Assembly: GCF_030124175.1 (NCBI RefSeq)
Contig: NZ_JASKMT010000004.1
Coordinates: forward strand, 248,001-312,000
Direction: 5' to 3'
DNA: 64,000 bases
Origin: Streptomyces sp. 549
GTDB lineage: Bacteria; Actinomycetota; Actinomycetes; Streptomycetales; Streptomycetaceae
The notes below the pieces were generated by a model. That model did not search any database and was not told the DNA's origin. It worked only from the letters and a program-made list of their open reading frames with translations. Below, piece after piece: positions 1 to 8,222 of the stretch. Each line of letters opens with the position of its first letter. Positions within the stretch are counted from its first letter, which is position 1. The position numbers and the translations under genes were made by a program.

Positions 1-88
1 CGCCGACCCGCAGTTCCCGGCCGCCGCCGCCCTCGTCGTCTGGTGGACCCGCGAGTACGACCAGGTCCTCGCCGCCTTCTGCGACTGA
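1..88 (+). CDS. C-terminal fragment of an unidentified protein
   Basis: An open frame enters from the left edge (first full codon at base 2) and stops at TGA 86-88. The visible 28 residues are Ala- and Trp-rich and end in LAAFCD. Codon use has the strong third-position G/C of the neighbours, so this is probably the true 3' end of a gene. The family cannot be recognised from so short a tail. A hairpin follows about 70 bases downstream. Confidence 0.55.
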   Translation, partial: ADPQFPAAAALVVWWTREYDQVLAAFCD

Positions 89-156
89 CGGTGACGGCTC
101 AGCCACTCAGCCACTCAGCCTCCCGCCCAGGCCGCCCCGGCCGCCCAGGCCACTCA

Positions 157-174
157 GGCCCGGCGGACCGGGCC
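157..174. terminator. Short GC hairpin between convergent genes
   Basis: A 7-bp perfect stem (GGCCCGG / CCGGGCC) encloses a CGGA tetraloop. It lies between the partial + strand gene and the 3' end of the response regulator on the - strand, so it could terminate both. There is no T-run, as is usual in this genus. The 40 bases before it contain short direct repeats of CCACTCAG. Confidence 0.5.
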
Positions 175-189
175 CGGCGGCGTCGGGCG

Positions 190-897
190 TCAGGGCCAGG
201 GGTGGCGGGTCGGCTGGTCGGGGGCGAGGCGGGCCACGTAGGCGGCGGCCTGGGCGCGGCGTTCCATGCCGAGCTTGGCGAGCAGCCCGGAGACGTAGTT
301 CTTGACCGTCTTCTCCGCCAGGTGCAGTCGCTCGCCGATGGCCCGGTTGGTCAGGCCCTCGCCGATCAGGACGAGGATGCGGCGCTCCTGCTCGGTCAGG
401 CGCCCCAGCCGCTCGTCGGGGCGGGGCCGGGCGCCCTGGCGCAGCCTTTCCAGAACGAACTGGGTGGCGGCGGGGTCCAGCAGGGACCGGCCTGCGGCCA
501 CCTCCCGCACTGCTGCCCGCAGGGCCTCGCCGGGCGCCGACTTCGGCAGGTGCCCGGACGCGCCAGCGGTGACGGCGTCGAACAGCGCCTCGTCGTCCGG
601 GTGCGGGGTCAGCATGAGGCAGTGGATGTGCGGGTGGCGGAAGCGGATCTCCCGGCAGACGTCGATGCCGCTGCCGTCGGGCAGCCGCACGTCGAGCACG
701 GCGACGTCCGGCTGCGTGCGCGGGATGCGGTCCAGCGCCTCGGCCACGGTTGCCGCCTCACCGGCGACGAGGATGCCGGCGTCACCTGTCCGGGCCTCAC
801 TCGTCAGGCCCTCACCCGTCAGGGCCTCGCGCACTGTGCGGCGGACGTCCTCCTGATCATCCAGTAGGAATACCGTGATTTTTCCGTCTTCGCGCAC
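190..897 (-). CDS. NarL/LuxR-family two-component response regulator
   Basis: The 235-residue protein has a receiver domain (about 5-140), with an acidic pair at Asp13-Asp14 and the likely phospho-acceptor Asp69 in VLDVRLPDG. A LuxR-type helix-turn-helix (about 170-225, LTEQERRILVLIGEGLTNRAIG) follows. The GTG at 897 was chosen because the receiver begins four codons later; longer frames only add low-quality sequence. No sensor kinase is adjacent, so it is an orphan or is paired at a distance; DevR/NarL-like regulators are the closest type. It is divergent from bkdA1. An odd feature is about 15 extra residues between the first helix and second strand of the receiver, encoded by short repeats (see findings). 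Confidence 0.9.
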   Translation of the reverse strand: MREDGKITVFLLDDQEDVRRTVREALTGEGLTSEARTGDAGILVAGEAATVAEALDRIPRTQPDVAVLDVRLPDGSGIDVCREIRFRHPHIHCLMLTPHPDDEALFDAVTAGASGHLPKSAPGEALRAAVREVAAGRSLLDPAATQFVLERLRQGARPRPDERLGRLTEQERRILVLIGEGLTNRAIGERLHLAEKTVKNYVSGLLAKLGMERRAQAAAYVARLAPDQPTRHPWP

Positions 898-1232
898 AAA
901 ACCAGTCTCACATACTGACCCCCTGCTTGCTCTTCCCGTGGAAGTACCCCCCGGGATAACGTGCGCTTGTCCTTCGGGCTTGCAAGGCTGTGACCAGTGA
1001 TGTTCCAGGCTTTCGCGATTTACTTGGATTTCCAAGGAAAATTGCAGGTCAGAACGGTTTCCCACCACTGTGGGGTTACTGGGTAACGTGCTCTCCAGCG
1101 GGCCGTCGAACGGGACACTGTCACCGCTCGGTCCGTCCGCGCCGCACCCACCCCGTGCGCCGCAGCGGCACCGGGCGAGCCGCACTGGCTCATCCGGAAG
1201 ACCCCGGGGGCCGGACAGACGGAGGAGCACTC
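898..1232. promoter_or_regulatory. Divergent promoter region, response regulator / bkdA1
   Basis: This 335-base gap separates the divergent regulator and bkdA1. It is less GC-rich than its neighbours over about 980-1080, as expected for promoters. A perfect inverted repeat CTTGGA-TT-TCCAAG at 1023-1036 is a plausible operator. No small gene is supported in it; long open frames crossing it are extensions of the flanking genes. The bkdA1 ribosome binding site GGAGGA is at 1221-1226. Confidence 0.5.
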
Positions 1233-2549
1233 GTGACCGTGGAAAGCACTGCTGCGCGCGACAAGGCGCGCCGCAGCACCACACGCACAACGGCGGAGCC
1301 GCCGGCCGAGGCATCGGCTGAGGCACCGGCGAAGGGGCCGACCAAGGCTCCCGCCAGGTCCGCCGCCAGTCGGCCGGCCGCCCGGAAGTCGACCAGGCCC
1401 GCGAAGGGCCGGGGCACGACCGCCCCGAAGGCCGACACGGACACCGCCGCGCGGGGCGCCGCCGCGGCGCAGGACGGCGAACCGCAGCTGGTGCAGCTGC
1501 TGACCCCCGAGGGCGAGCGGGTCGAGCACCCGGACTACTCGATCGACCTCAGCGCCGACGAGCTGCGCGGCCTGTACCGCGACATGGTGCTGACCCGGCG
1601 GTTCGACGCGGAGGCCACCTCGCTGCAGCGGCAGGGCGAGCTGGGCCTGTGGGCGTCGCTGCTCGGCCAGGAGGCCGCCCAGATCGGCTCGGCGCGGGCC
1701 CTGCGGGACGACGACTACGTCTTCCCGACCTACCGCGAGCACGGCGTCGCGTGGTGCCGGGGCGTGGACCCGGCGAACCTGCTGGGCATGTTCCGCGGCG
1801 TGAACAACGGCGGCTGGGACCCCAACAGCAACAACTTCCACCTCTACACCATCGTCATCGGCTCGCAGACCCTGCACGCCACCGGTTACGCGATGGGTGT
1901 CGCCAAGGACGGGGCCGACTCGGCCGTCGTCGCCTACTTCGGTGACGGCGCGTCCAGCCAGGGCGACGTGGCGGAGGCGTTCACCTTCTCGGCCGTGTAC
2001 AACGCGCCGGTGGTGTTCTTCTGCCAGAACAACCAGTGGGCGATCTCCGAGCCCACCGAGAAGCAGTCCCGGGTGCCGATCTACCAGCGCGCCCGGGGCT
2101 ACGGCTTCCCCGGTGTGCGGGTCGACGGCAACGACGTGCTCGCGGTGCTGGCCGTGACGCGGGCCGCGCTCCAGCACGCCCGGTCCGGGCAGGGCCCGAT
2201 GCTGGTCGAGGCGTTCACCTACCGGATGGGCGCCCACACCACCTCCGACGACCCGTCGCGCTACCGCGCCGACGACGAGCGGGTGGCGTGGGAGGCGAAG
2301 GACCCGATCCTGCGCCTGCGCGCCTACCTGGAGAAGGAGGGGCTGGCCGACGAGGCGTTCTTCGCCGCCCTGGAGACCGAGAGCGAGGAGCTGGGTCAGC
2401 AGGTGCGGGAGAAGATCCGCAACATGCCCGACCCCGACACCATGGCCATCTTCGAGAACGTCTACGCCGACGGCCACGCGCTCGTCGACGAGGAGCGCGC
2501 CCAGTTCGCCGAGTACCTGGCGTCCTTCACCGACGAGGAGGGCAACTGA
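1233..2549 (+). CDS. bkdA1: Branched-chain 2-oxoacid dehydrogenase E1 alpha subunit (BkdA1)
   Basis: This is the thiamine-diphosphate E1 alpha subunit. With the next gene it decarboxylates 2-oxoacids from Val, Leu and Ile and acylates the E2 lipoyl group, giving branched acyl-CoA starter units for iso/anteiso fatty acids and polyketides. The TPP-binding motif starts at about residue 237 (GDGASSQGD) with the matching NNQWAIS segment after it. The start is GTG 1233, seven bases after GGAGGA. The 438-residue protein is longer than usual because residues 1 to about 75 form a disordered Ala/Lys/Arg/Pro/Thr-rich tail that the second copy (27584-28717) lacks. bkdB1 starts one base after the stop. 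No E3 gene is nearby. Confidence 0.93.
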   Translation: MTVESTAARDKARRSTTRTTAEPPAEASAEAPAKGPTKAPARSAASRPAARKSTRPAKGRGTTAPKADTDTAARGAAAAQDGEPQLVQLLTPEGERVEHPDYSIDLSADELRGLYRDMVLTRRFDAEATSLQRQGELGLWASLLGQEAAQIGSARALRDDDYVFPTYREHGVAWCRGVDPANLLGMFRGVNNGGWDPNSNNFHLYTIVIGSQTLHATGYAMGVAKDGADSAVVAYFGDGASSQGDVAEAFTFSAVYNAPVVFFCQNNQWAISEPTEKQSRVPIYQRARGYGFPGVRVDGNDVLAVLAVTRAALQHARSGQGPMLVEAFTYRMGAHTTSDDPSRYRADDERVAWEAKDPILRLRAYLEKEGLADEAFFAALETESEELGQQVREKIRNMPDPDTMAIFENVYADGHALVDEERAQFAEYLASFTDEEGN

Positions 2550-2550
2550 C

Positions 2551-3537
2551 ATGGCCGGGAACACCAGCAAGCTGCCCATCGCGAAGGCGATCAACGAGTC
2601 GCTGCGCACCGCGTTGGAGAACGACCCCAAGGTCCTGATCATGGGTGAGGACGTCGGCAAGCTCGGCGGCGTCTTCCGGGTCACCGACGGCCTGCAGAAG
2701 GACTTCGGCGAGGACCGCGTCATCGACACCCCGCTCGCCGAGTCCGGCATCGTGGGCACCGCGATCGGCCTGGCGCTGCGCGGCTACCGCCCGGTGGTGG
2801 AGATCCAGTTCGACGGGTTCGTCTTCCCCGCCTACGACCAGATCGTCACCCAGCTCGCCAAGATGCACGCCCGTGCGCTCGGCAAGGTCCGCATGCCCGT
2901 CGTCATCCGCATCCCCTACGCGGGCGGCATCGGCGCGGTCGAGCACCACAGCGAGTCGCCCGAGGCGCTGTTCGCGCACGTCGCGGGCCTGAAGTGCGTC
3001 TCGCCCTCGAACTCGGCCGACGCCTACTGGATGATGCAGCAGGCCATCGAGAGCGACGACCCGGTCATCTTCTTCGAGCCGAAGCGCCGCTACTGGGACA
3101 AGGGCGAGGTCGACACCTCCGCCATCCCCCACCCGCTGCACAAGGCCCGCGTCGCCCGGACCGGCAGCGACCTCACCCTGGTCGCCTACGGGCCGATGGT
3201 GAAGACCTGCCTGGAGGTGGCGGCAGCCGCCGAGGAGGAGGGCAAGTCGCTGGAGGTGGTCGACCTGCGGTCGATCTCCCCGATGGACTTCGACACGATC
3301 CAGAGCTCGGTGGAGAAGACCGGCAGACTGGTGGTGGTGCACGAGGCACCGGTGTTCCTGGGCTCCGGCTCGGAGATCGCCGCCCGCATCACCGAGCGGT
3401 GCTTCTACCACCTGGAGGCGCCGGTGCTCCGCGTCGGCGGCTACCACGCGCCCTACCCGCCGGCCCGGCTGGAGGACGAGTACCTGCCCGGCCTGGACCG
3501 GGTACTCGACGCCGTCGACCGCGCACTGGCGTACTGA
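2551..3537 (+). CDS. bkdB1: Branched-chain 2-oxoacid dehydrogenase E1 beta subunit (BkdB1)
   Basis: The 328-residue protein is full length for transketolase-like E1 beta subunits, which form an alpha2-beta2 tetramer with BkdA1 and complete the TPP active site. Family hallmarks visible are GEDVGKLGGVFRVT near the N-terminus, DTPLAESGIVGTAIG, the VEHHSESPEALFAHV segment around residue 130, and the C-terminal transketolase domain with VVDLRSISPMD. It starts at ATG one base after the bkdA1 stop, so translation is coupled. It is close to the second copy at 26541-27587, but the two differ along their whole length and are not a recent duplication. Confidence 0.94.
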   Translation: MAGNTSKLPIAKAINESLRTALENDPKVLIMGEDVGKLGGVFRVTDGLQKDFGEDRVIDTPLAESGIVGTAIGLALRGYRPVVEIQFDGFVFPAYDQIVTQLAKMHARALGKVRMPVVIRIPYAGGIGAVEHHSESPEALFAHVAGLKCVSPSNSADAYWMMQQAIESDDPVIFFEPKRRYWDKGEVDTSAIPHPLHKARVARTGSDLTLVAYGPMVKTCLEVAAAAEEEGKSLEVVDLRSISPMDFDTIQSSVEKTGRLVVVHEAPVFLGSGSEIAARITERCFYHLEAPVLRVGGYHAPYPPARLEDEYLPGLDRVLDAVDRALAY

Positions 3538-3557
3538 GAGGCTGAGGAGTCGTGACG

Positions 3558-5114
3558 ATGACAGCAACTGCGGCTGCGAACGCCCAGCGCGTTCGGGAGT
3601 TCAAGATGCCCGACGTGGGCGAGGGACTCACCGAGGCCGAGATCCTCAAGTGGTTCGTGCAGCCAGGTGACTCCGTTACCGACGGCCAGGTGGTCTGCGA
3701 GGTGGAGACGGCGAAGGCGGCGGTGGAGCTGCCGATCCCGTTCACCGGCACGGTCAGCGAGCTGCGCTTCGGCGAGGGCACCACCGTCGACGTCGGCACC
3801 GCGATCATCACCGTGGACACCGACCCCGGCGCCGGCGGCACACCCGCCCCGAGCGCCCAGGACCCCGCCCAGGTCCCGGTCGAGGCCCCGGCCTCGGCGG
3901 AGGCCCCGGCGGCTGCCGACTCCGCGGCGGAGAGCGAGGAGGGGGACGGCAAGCGCCAGCCCGTCCTCGTCGGCTACGGCGTGTCGACGGCGTCCACCAA
4001 GCGCCGCCCGCGCAAGCCGCAGCCCGGCCAGCCCGGCCAGGAGGCACCCGGGCAGGCCGAGGCCCGCGCGGCCGTCCAGACCGAGCTGAACGGTTCCGCG
4101 CCCCCGGCCGCTCAGGCACCTGCCCCGGGCGCTCAGGCACCGGCCCCGGAGGCCCAGGCTGCACCGGCCCCGGCGCCCGAGGGCCGTCCGCTGGCGAAGC
4201 CGCCGGTGCGGAAGCTGGCCAAGGACCTCGGCATCGACCTGGCCGCCGTCACCCCGACCGGGCCCGACGGCGTCATCACCCGCGAGGACGTGCACGCCGC
4301 CGCCGCGGCCCCGGCCGGTACCCCGGCGCCCGGCGCCGCACCGGCCGCCTCGCCCGTCGCGGGCCGCGACGCCGGACCGGCCCCGTCGGTGGAGCCGCAG
4401 TCGCTGGCCGCGATCCGCGAGCGCCGGGTGCCCGTCAAGGGCGTGCGCAAGGCGACCGCCGCGGCGATGGTCTCCAGCGCGTTCACCGCGCCGCACGTCA
4501 CCGAGTTCGTGACGGTCGACGTGACGCGGACGATGAAGCTGGTGCAGCAGCTCAAGGAGGACCCGGAGATGGCGGGGCTGCGGGTCAACCCGCTGCTGCT
4601 CGTCGCCAAGGCCCTGCTCGTCGCCATCCGCCGCAACCCGGACGTCAACGCCTCCTGGGACGAGCAGAACCAGGAGATCGTCTACAAGGACTACGTCAAC
4701 CTGGGCATCGCCGCGGCCACCCCGCGCGGACTGATCGTGCCGAACATCAAGGACGCGCAGGCCAGGACGCTGCCGGAGCTGTCCAAGGCGCTCAGCGAGC
4801 TGATCGCCACCGCCCGCGAGGGCAAGACGTCACCGGCGGACATGCAGGGCGGCACGGTCACCATCACCAACGTCGGCGTCTTCGGCGTGGACACCGGCAC
4901 GCCGATCCTCAACCCCGGCGAGTCGGCGATCCTGGCCTTCGGCGCGATCAAGGACCAGCCGTGGGTCCACAAGGGCAAGGTCAAGCCCCGCAAGGTCACC
5001 ACGCTGGCGCTCTCCTTCGACCACCGCCTGGTCGACGGCGAGCTGGGCTCCAAGGTCCTGGCCGACACCGCGGCCGTGCTGGAGCACCCCAAGCGGCTCA
5101 TCACCTGGAACTGA
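3558..5114 (+). CDS. bkdC1: Branched-chain 2-oxoacid dehydrogenase E2, dihydrolipoamide acyltransferase (BkdC1)
   Basis: This 518-residue E2 core transfers the acyl group from lipoate to CoA. Domain order: lipoyl domain (about 14-90, lipoylated Lys near 53 in ETAKAAVELP); a long Ala/Pro linker (about 95-205); a peripheral subunit-binding domain (about 208-245, RKLAKDLGIDL); a second Ala/Pro linker; and the catalytic acyltransferase domain ending with the active-site His near 489 in SFDHRLVDGE. ATG 3558 is preferred because GAGGAG lies eight bases upstream; a GTG at 3552 is too close to it. It is the last gene of bkdA1B1C1, followed by a strong hairpin. Confidence 0.94.
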   Translation: MTATAAANAQRVREFKMPDVGEGLTEAEILKWFVQPGDSVTDGQVVCEVETAKAAVELPIPFTGTVSELRFGEGTTVDVGTAIITVDTDPGAGGTPAPSAQDPAQVPVEAPASAEAPAAADSAAESEEGDGKRQPVLVGYGVSTASTKRRPRKPQPGQPGQEAPGQAEARAAVQTELNGSAPPAAQAPAPGAQAPAPEAQAAPAPAPEGRPLAKPPVRKLAKDLGIDLAAVTPTGPDGVITREDVHAAAAAPAGTPAPGAAPAASPVAGRDAGPAPSVEPQSLAAIRERRVPVKGVRKATAAAMVSSAFTAPHVTEFVTVDVTRTMKLVQQLKEDPEMAGLRVNPLLLVAKALLVAIRRNPDVNASWDEQNQEIVYKDYVNLGIAAATPRGLIVPNIKDAQARTLPELSKALSELIATAREGKTSPADMQGGTVTITNVGVFGVDTGTPILNPGESAILAFGAIKDQPWVHKGKVKPRKVTTLALSFDHRLVDGELGSKVLADTAAVLEHPKRLITWN

Positions 5115-5150
5115 GCACGCGCACACCGTGCGCCGGGACCCGTCACCGGG

Positions 5151-5232
5151 CCGGGCACACGGCCGTGAACGGCCCGGAGCCCCGGTACGCCTCGCCTGAG
5201 CGAGCGCACCGGGGCTCCGGCCGTGTGCCCGG
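5151..5232. terminator. Bidirectional extended hairpin after bkdC1
   Basis: Two nested perfect stems fold together. The inner one pairs 5174-5186 with 5208-5220 (13 bp, CGGAGCCCCGGT-type arms) around a 21-base loop. The outer one pairs 5151-5164 with 5219-5232 (14 bp), the arms meeting within a few bases. It sits between the convergent bkdC1 and proteasome activator genes and probably terminates both. Confidence 0.8.
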
Positions 5233-5253
5233 TGGTGGCGGCGGGCCCTTAGA

Positions 5254-5811
5254 TCAGAGGTAGGGGCCGGAGCGGGCCGGGCCCTGGTCGCCAGGTCCCT
5301 CGTGGCCGTCGGGCATCACCCCGGGCGGCAGCGCGCGCCGCATCTGCTCCAACTGGGCGCGCGCAGCCATCTGCTGGGCGAACAGGGCGGTCTGGATGCC
5401 GTGGAACAGGCCCTCCAGCCAGCCCACCAGCTGGGCCTGGGCGATGCGCAGTTCGGCCTCGGTCGGCACCACGTCGTCGGTGAACGGCAGCGAGATCCGC
5501 TCAAGCTCCTCGATCAGCTCGGGGGCGAGCCCGTCCTCCAGCTCCTTCACCGAGCTGGAGTGGATCTCCTTCAGCCGCACCCGGCTCGCCTCGTCCAGCG
5601 GAGCCGACTTGACCTCCTCCAGCAGCTGCTTGATCATGCTGCCGATACGCATCACCTTGGCGGGCTGCTCGACCATCTCGGTCACCGGGGTCTCGCGCGC
5701 CCCCTCCTCGCCGCTGCCCCCGGCCGCGGTGCTGCCGAGCGCCATCCCGTCCGGGCCGACCACCAGGACCTGCTGACTCTCCTGCGAGCGTTCGTTCATC
5801 GGCTGTGTCAT
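5254..5811 (-). CDS. bpa: Bacterial proteasome activator (Bpa/PafE family)
   Basis: Actinobacterial Bpa (PafE) forms an ATP-independent dodecameric ring that docks on the 20S proteasome and opens its gate. The 185-residue protein has a variable N-terminus, then a helical core (about 48-165, with KVMRIGSMIKQLLEEV and AQLVGWLEGLFHG), and ends in GPYL, the hydrophobic-Tyr-X gate-opening tail known from the family (GQYL in Mycobacterium). The start is ATG 5811 with GGAGGT four bases upstream. It is transcribed toward bkdC1 and downstream of a secreted protein gene. The proteasome genes themselves are not in this window. Confidence 0.9.
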   Translation of the reverse strand: MTQPMNERSQESQQVLVVGPDGMALGSTAAGGSGEEGARETPVTEMVEQPAKVMRIGSMIKQLLEEVKSAPLDEASRVRLKEIHSSSVKELEDGLAPELIEELERISLPFTDDVVPTEAELRIAQAQLVGWLEGLFHGIQTALFAQQMAARAQLEQMRRALPPGVMPDGHEGPGDQGPARSGPYL

Positions 5812-5883
5812 ACCTCCATTCTGCACGGCGCGCCCCAGGCGATCACCGGCGGAGGCGATCACCGGCGGAACCCGCGGCACCGG

Positions 5884-6489
5884 TCACCGGTGCCGCAGAC
5901 GAAGGCCGAGGAAGGCCAGTCCGAGGCCGACGCAGGCCAGCCCGGCACCCAGCGGGAGCACCGGCAGCAGCTCACCGCCCTGCGGGAACGCCAGCTGCTC
6001 GCCGTAGCGCTCCTCCTCCTCGTCCGCGTACAGGTCCCAGTCGCCCAGCTCCTCCTCGCTGACCTCGCGAGCGGGAATCCAGCGCTGCGGCGCGGGGGGC
6101 TGCGGCGGCGGAGCCGTCCGCGGCACGGCCACGTCCACCGGCTGCCGGGACGGCGAGGGCGAGGGCGACGCCGACTCGGGGGACGGCGACGGGGACGGCT
6201 CGGCGTCCGGCGACGCACTGCCCGACGGCGACCCGGACGGCGACGGAGAACCGGACGGCCAGTGCGGATGCTCGCCGTGCCCCTGCCCGTGACCGTGGCC
6301 GTGGCCCTGCCCGGGCGGCCCGTTCCCCGGCTCGAAGGGCAGCAGCATGCCGCCCTCACCCACCGGGTAACGAGCGGTGGGCGACGGGGACGCGTCAGCC
6401 GGGGGAGCCGTCGAGGCCACCGCCACCGAGGCCGGCGGCATCGCGGCCAGGACCACGCCGACGACAAGCCCCCTCACGGACGCCTTCAC
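5884..6489 (-). CDS. Secreted Ser/Pro- and His/Gly-rich protein with C-terminal membrane segment
   Basis: Family not recognised. The 201-residue product has a signal peptide (residues 1-26, cleavage near VAVAS-TAPP), a low-complexity extracytoplasmic region with a GHGHGHGQGHGEH run and an SPSPSPE-type tract, an acidic segment (SEEELGDWDLYADEEEE), and a terminal hydrophobic helix followed by RLRHR. It is therefore probably tail-anchored with the bulk outside. There is no LPXTG motif. The start is GTG 6489, with GGGAGGG ten bases upstream. The His/Gly run could bind metal, but this is inference. It ends 72 bases before the bpa start. Confidence 0.8.
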   Translation of the reverse strand: MKASVRGLVVGVVLAAMPPASVAVASTAPPADASPSPTARYPVGEGGMLLPFEPGNGPPGQGHGHGHGQGHGEHPHWPSGSPSPSGSPSGSASPDAEPSPSPSPESASPSPSPSRQPVDVAVPRTAPPPQPPAPQRWIPAREVSEEELGDWDLYADEEEERYGEQLAFPQGGELLPVLPLGAGLACVGLGLAFLGLRLRHR

Positions 6490-6613
6490 GAGCTCTGATC
6501 CCTCCCGTATCCGGACACCGATTGCAGTGTTACCAGCGTCACATGAACGGCGGAGTCCGGCATCTCGACCCGAGAGGTTGACGGAGCGTGAATCCACCGG
6601 CATGGACGACGGT

Positions 6614-7591
6614 TCAACGGGTCAGCAGGATCTTGCCGACATGGCTGCTGCTCTCCATCGTCCGGTGCGCCTCCGCGGCCTCGGGCAGCGGAAGTTGACG
6701 GTCCACCACCGTCCGGATGCGCCCGCTCTCGACCAGCGGCCACACGTGTTCCCGCACGGCCGCCACGATGGCGGCCTTCTCCGCGACGGGCCTGGCCCGC
6801 AGCGTGGTGGCGGTGATGGCGCCGCGCTTCGCCAGCAGTGCGCCCAGGTTCAGCTCGCCCTTGCGTCCGCCCATCAGGCCGATCACCGCGAGACGCCCGT
6901 TCACGGCGAGCGCGTCGATGTTCCGGGCAAGGTACCTGGCGCCGATGATGTCCAGGATCACGTCCGCGCCGTGGCCGTCGGTGGCCTTGGCCAGCTCCTC
7001 CACGAAGTCCTGCTCGCGGTAGTCGATGAGCACGTCAGCGCCCAGCTCCGCGCACCGCCGGAGCTTGTCCTGGCTGCCCGCGGTCACCGCCACCCGCGCG
7101 CCGACCGCCTTCGCCAGCTGGATCGCCATCGTCCCGATGCCGCTGCCGCCACCGTGCACGAGCAGCGTCTCCCCCGGCCGCAGGTGGGCGATCATGAAGA
7201 CGTTCGACCAGACCGTGCAGGCCACCTCGGGCAGCCCCGCGGCCTCCACCAGGTCCGTACCGGCCGGAACCGGCAGCAGCTGCCCGGCCGGCACGGCGAC
7301 CTTCTCGGCGTAGCCGCCGCCGGTCAGCAGGGCGCAGACCTCGTCGCCGACGTTCCAGCCCGACACGTTCGGCCCGATCGCGGCGATCCGGCCGGAGCAC
7401 TCCAGACCCGGGTAGGGGGAGGTGCCCGGCGGCGGGTCGTAGAAACCCTGCCGTTGCAGGGTGTCCGCACGGTTGACGGCCGAGGCCACCACGTCGATCA
7501 GGACCTCACCCTCCCCGGGCACGGGGTCGGGAACTTCGGCCCACACGAGCGCCTCGGGGCCACCGGGTTCGGAAATGGTGATCGCATGCAT
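6614..7591 (-). CDS. NAD(P)H:quinone oxidoreductase, zinc-independent MDR family
   Basis: The 325-residue protein matches the length and layout of quinone oxidoreductases of the PIG3/QorA type. It has a GroES-like N-terminal domain (about 1-115, ASAVNRADTLQRQG, PGLECSGRI) and a Rossmann domain with HGGGSGIGTMAIQLAK near 145-160. It lacks the structural and catalytic zinc ligands of true alcohol dehydrogenases, consistent with NADPH-dependent quinone reduction. The start is ATG 7591 at MHAITI, where family similarity begins. It appears monocistronic, 125 bases upstream of the secreted protein gene. Confidence 0.92.
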   Translation of the reverse strand: MHAITISEPGGPEALVWAEVPDPVPGEGEVLIDVVASAVNRADTLQRQGFYDPPPGTSPYPGLECSGRIAAIGPNVSGWNVGDEVCALLTGGGYAEKVAVPAGQLLPVPAGTDLVEAAGLPEVACTVWSNVFMIAHLRPGETLLVHGGGSGIGTMAIQLAKAVGARVAVTAGSQDKLRRCAELGADVLIDYREQDFVEELAKATDGHGADVILDIIGARYLARNIDALAVNGRLAVIGLMGGRKGELNLGALLAKRGAITATTLRARPVAEKAAIVAAVREHVWPLVESGRIRTVVDRQLPLPEAAEAHRTMESSSHVGKILLTR

Positions 7592-7802
7592 ACAACTGAA
7601 GCTACCCCGGGCCCGCCCGGCCACGCAGACACGTCCCCCGCCCCGCCGCCCCCTGGGTGGCACTCAGCCCCGACGGCGCTGAACGGGTGACAGAGCGCGG
7701 TGACGGGAACCGGCGTCGCTCGTTCCGCAGTGGGAACGGGCACAACGTCCCGACGCACACCGGTCAGCCGCCGACGGCCGGGCCCTTGGAGGTTGCTCGC
7801 AC

Positions 7803-8222
7803 ATGCTCACCACCTCACACCTGCCCACCACCGATGCCACCGCCCACCCCGGCCGTCCGTCCCCGCTGGGTTCCGCCGACGAGAACCGCCTGGCGCTCCA
7901 GGCCAAGCTGACCGAGTTCGGCGTCCCGCCCGCCCCCGGTGACCGCACCGCGCTCGCCGAGCTGTCCGCGCTGGACTCGGCCATCGTCTCCACGGTCGTC
8001 CAGTGGCTCGCCCACGTGGCGACGGCGACCACCGCCCCGGCCACCACCATCGACACCACCATCGACACCGCCACCGCCATCGACACCGCCACCCGAACGC
8101 CTCCCGGCGGCACGCAGGTTGCGCCCCCGCCACCCGCCGACCCGCGCCACGTCGTCTCCGGAGCCCCGCTCCCGCCCCCGCGCAACGCCGTCCGCGTGGA
8201 CCCCCGTCTGCTCTCCTGGTGA
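7803..8222 (+). CDS. Hypothetical small protein with Thr/Asp-rich repeat
   Basis: Not recognised. The ATG is preceded by GGAGG about ten bases upstream. The 139-residue product has a plausible helical core (about 25-72, ENRLALQAKLTEFG then LDSAIVSTVVQWLAHV), followed by a low-complexity TTIDTTIDTAT repeat and a Pro-rich tail ending RLLSW. The core looks like real protein; the tail is repeat-derived. There are no membrane segments. It stands alone between divergent and unrelated genes. An over-predicted frame cannot be excluded. Confidence 0.5.
   Translation: MLTTSHLPTTDATAHPGRPSPLGSADENRLALQAKLTEFGVPPAPGDRTALAELSALDSAIVSTVVQWLAHVATATTAPATTIDTTIDTATAIDTATRTPPGGTQVAPPPPADPRHVVSGAPLPPPRNAVRVDPRLLSW

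Noticed and set aside
190-1326. 378-residue version of the first response regulator
   Set aside because: The extra 143 residues cross the promoter region and part of bkdA1, and the receiver fold begins only after GTG 897.
1020-2759. 579-codon open frame on the - strand opposite bkdA1
   Set aside because: It is antisense to a clearly recognised E1 alpha gene; long antisense frames are normal in GC-rich DNA. The translation has no family resemblance.
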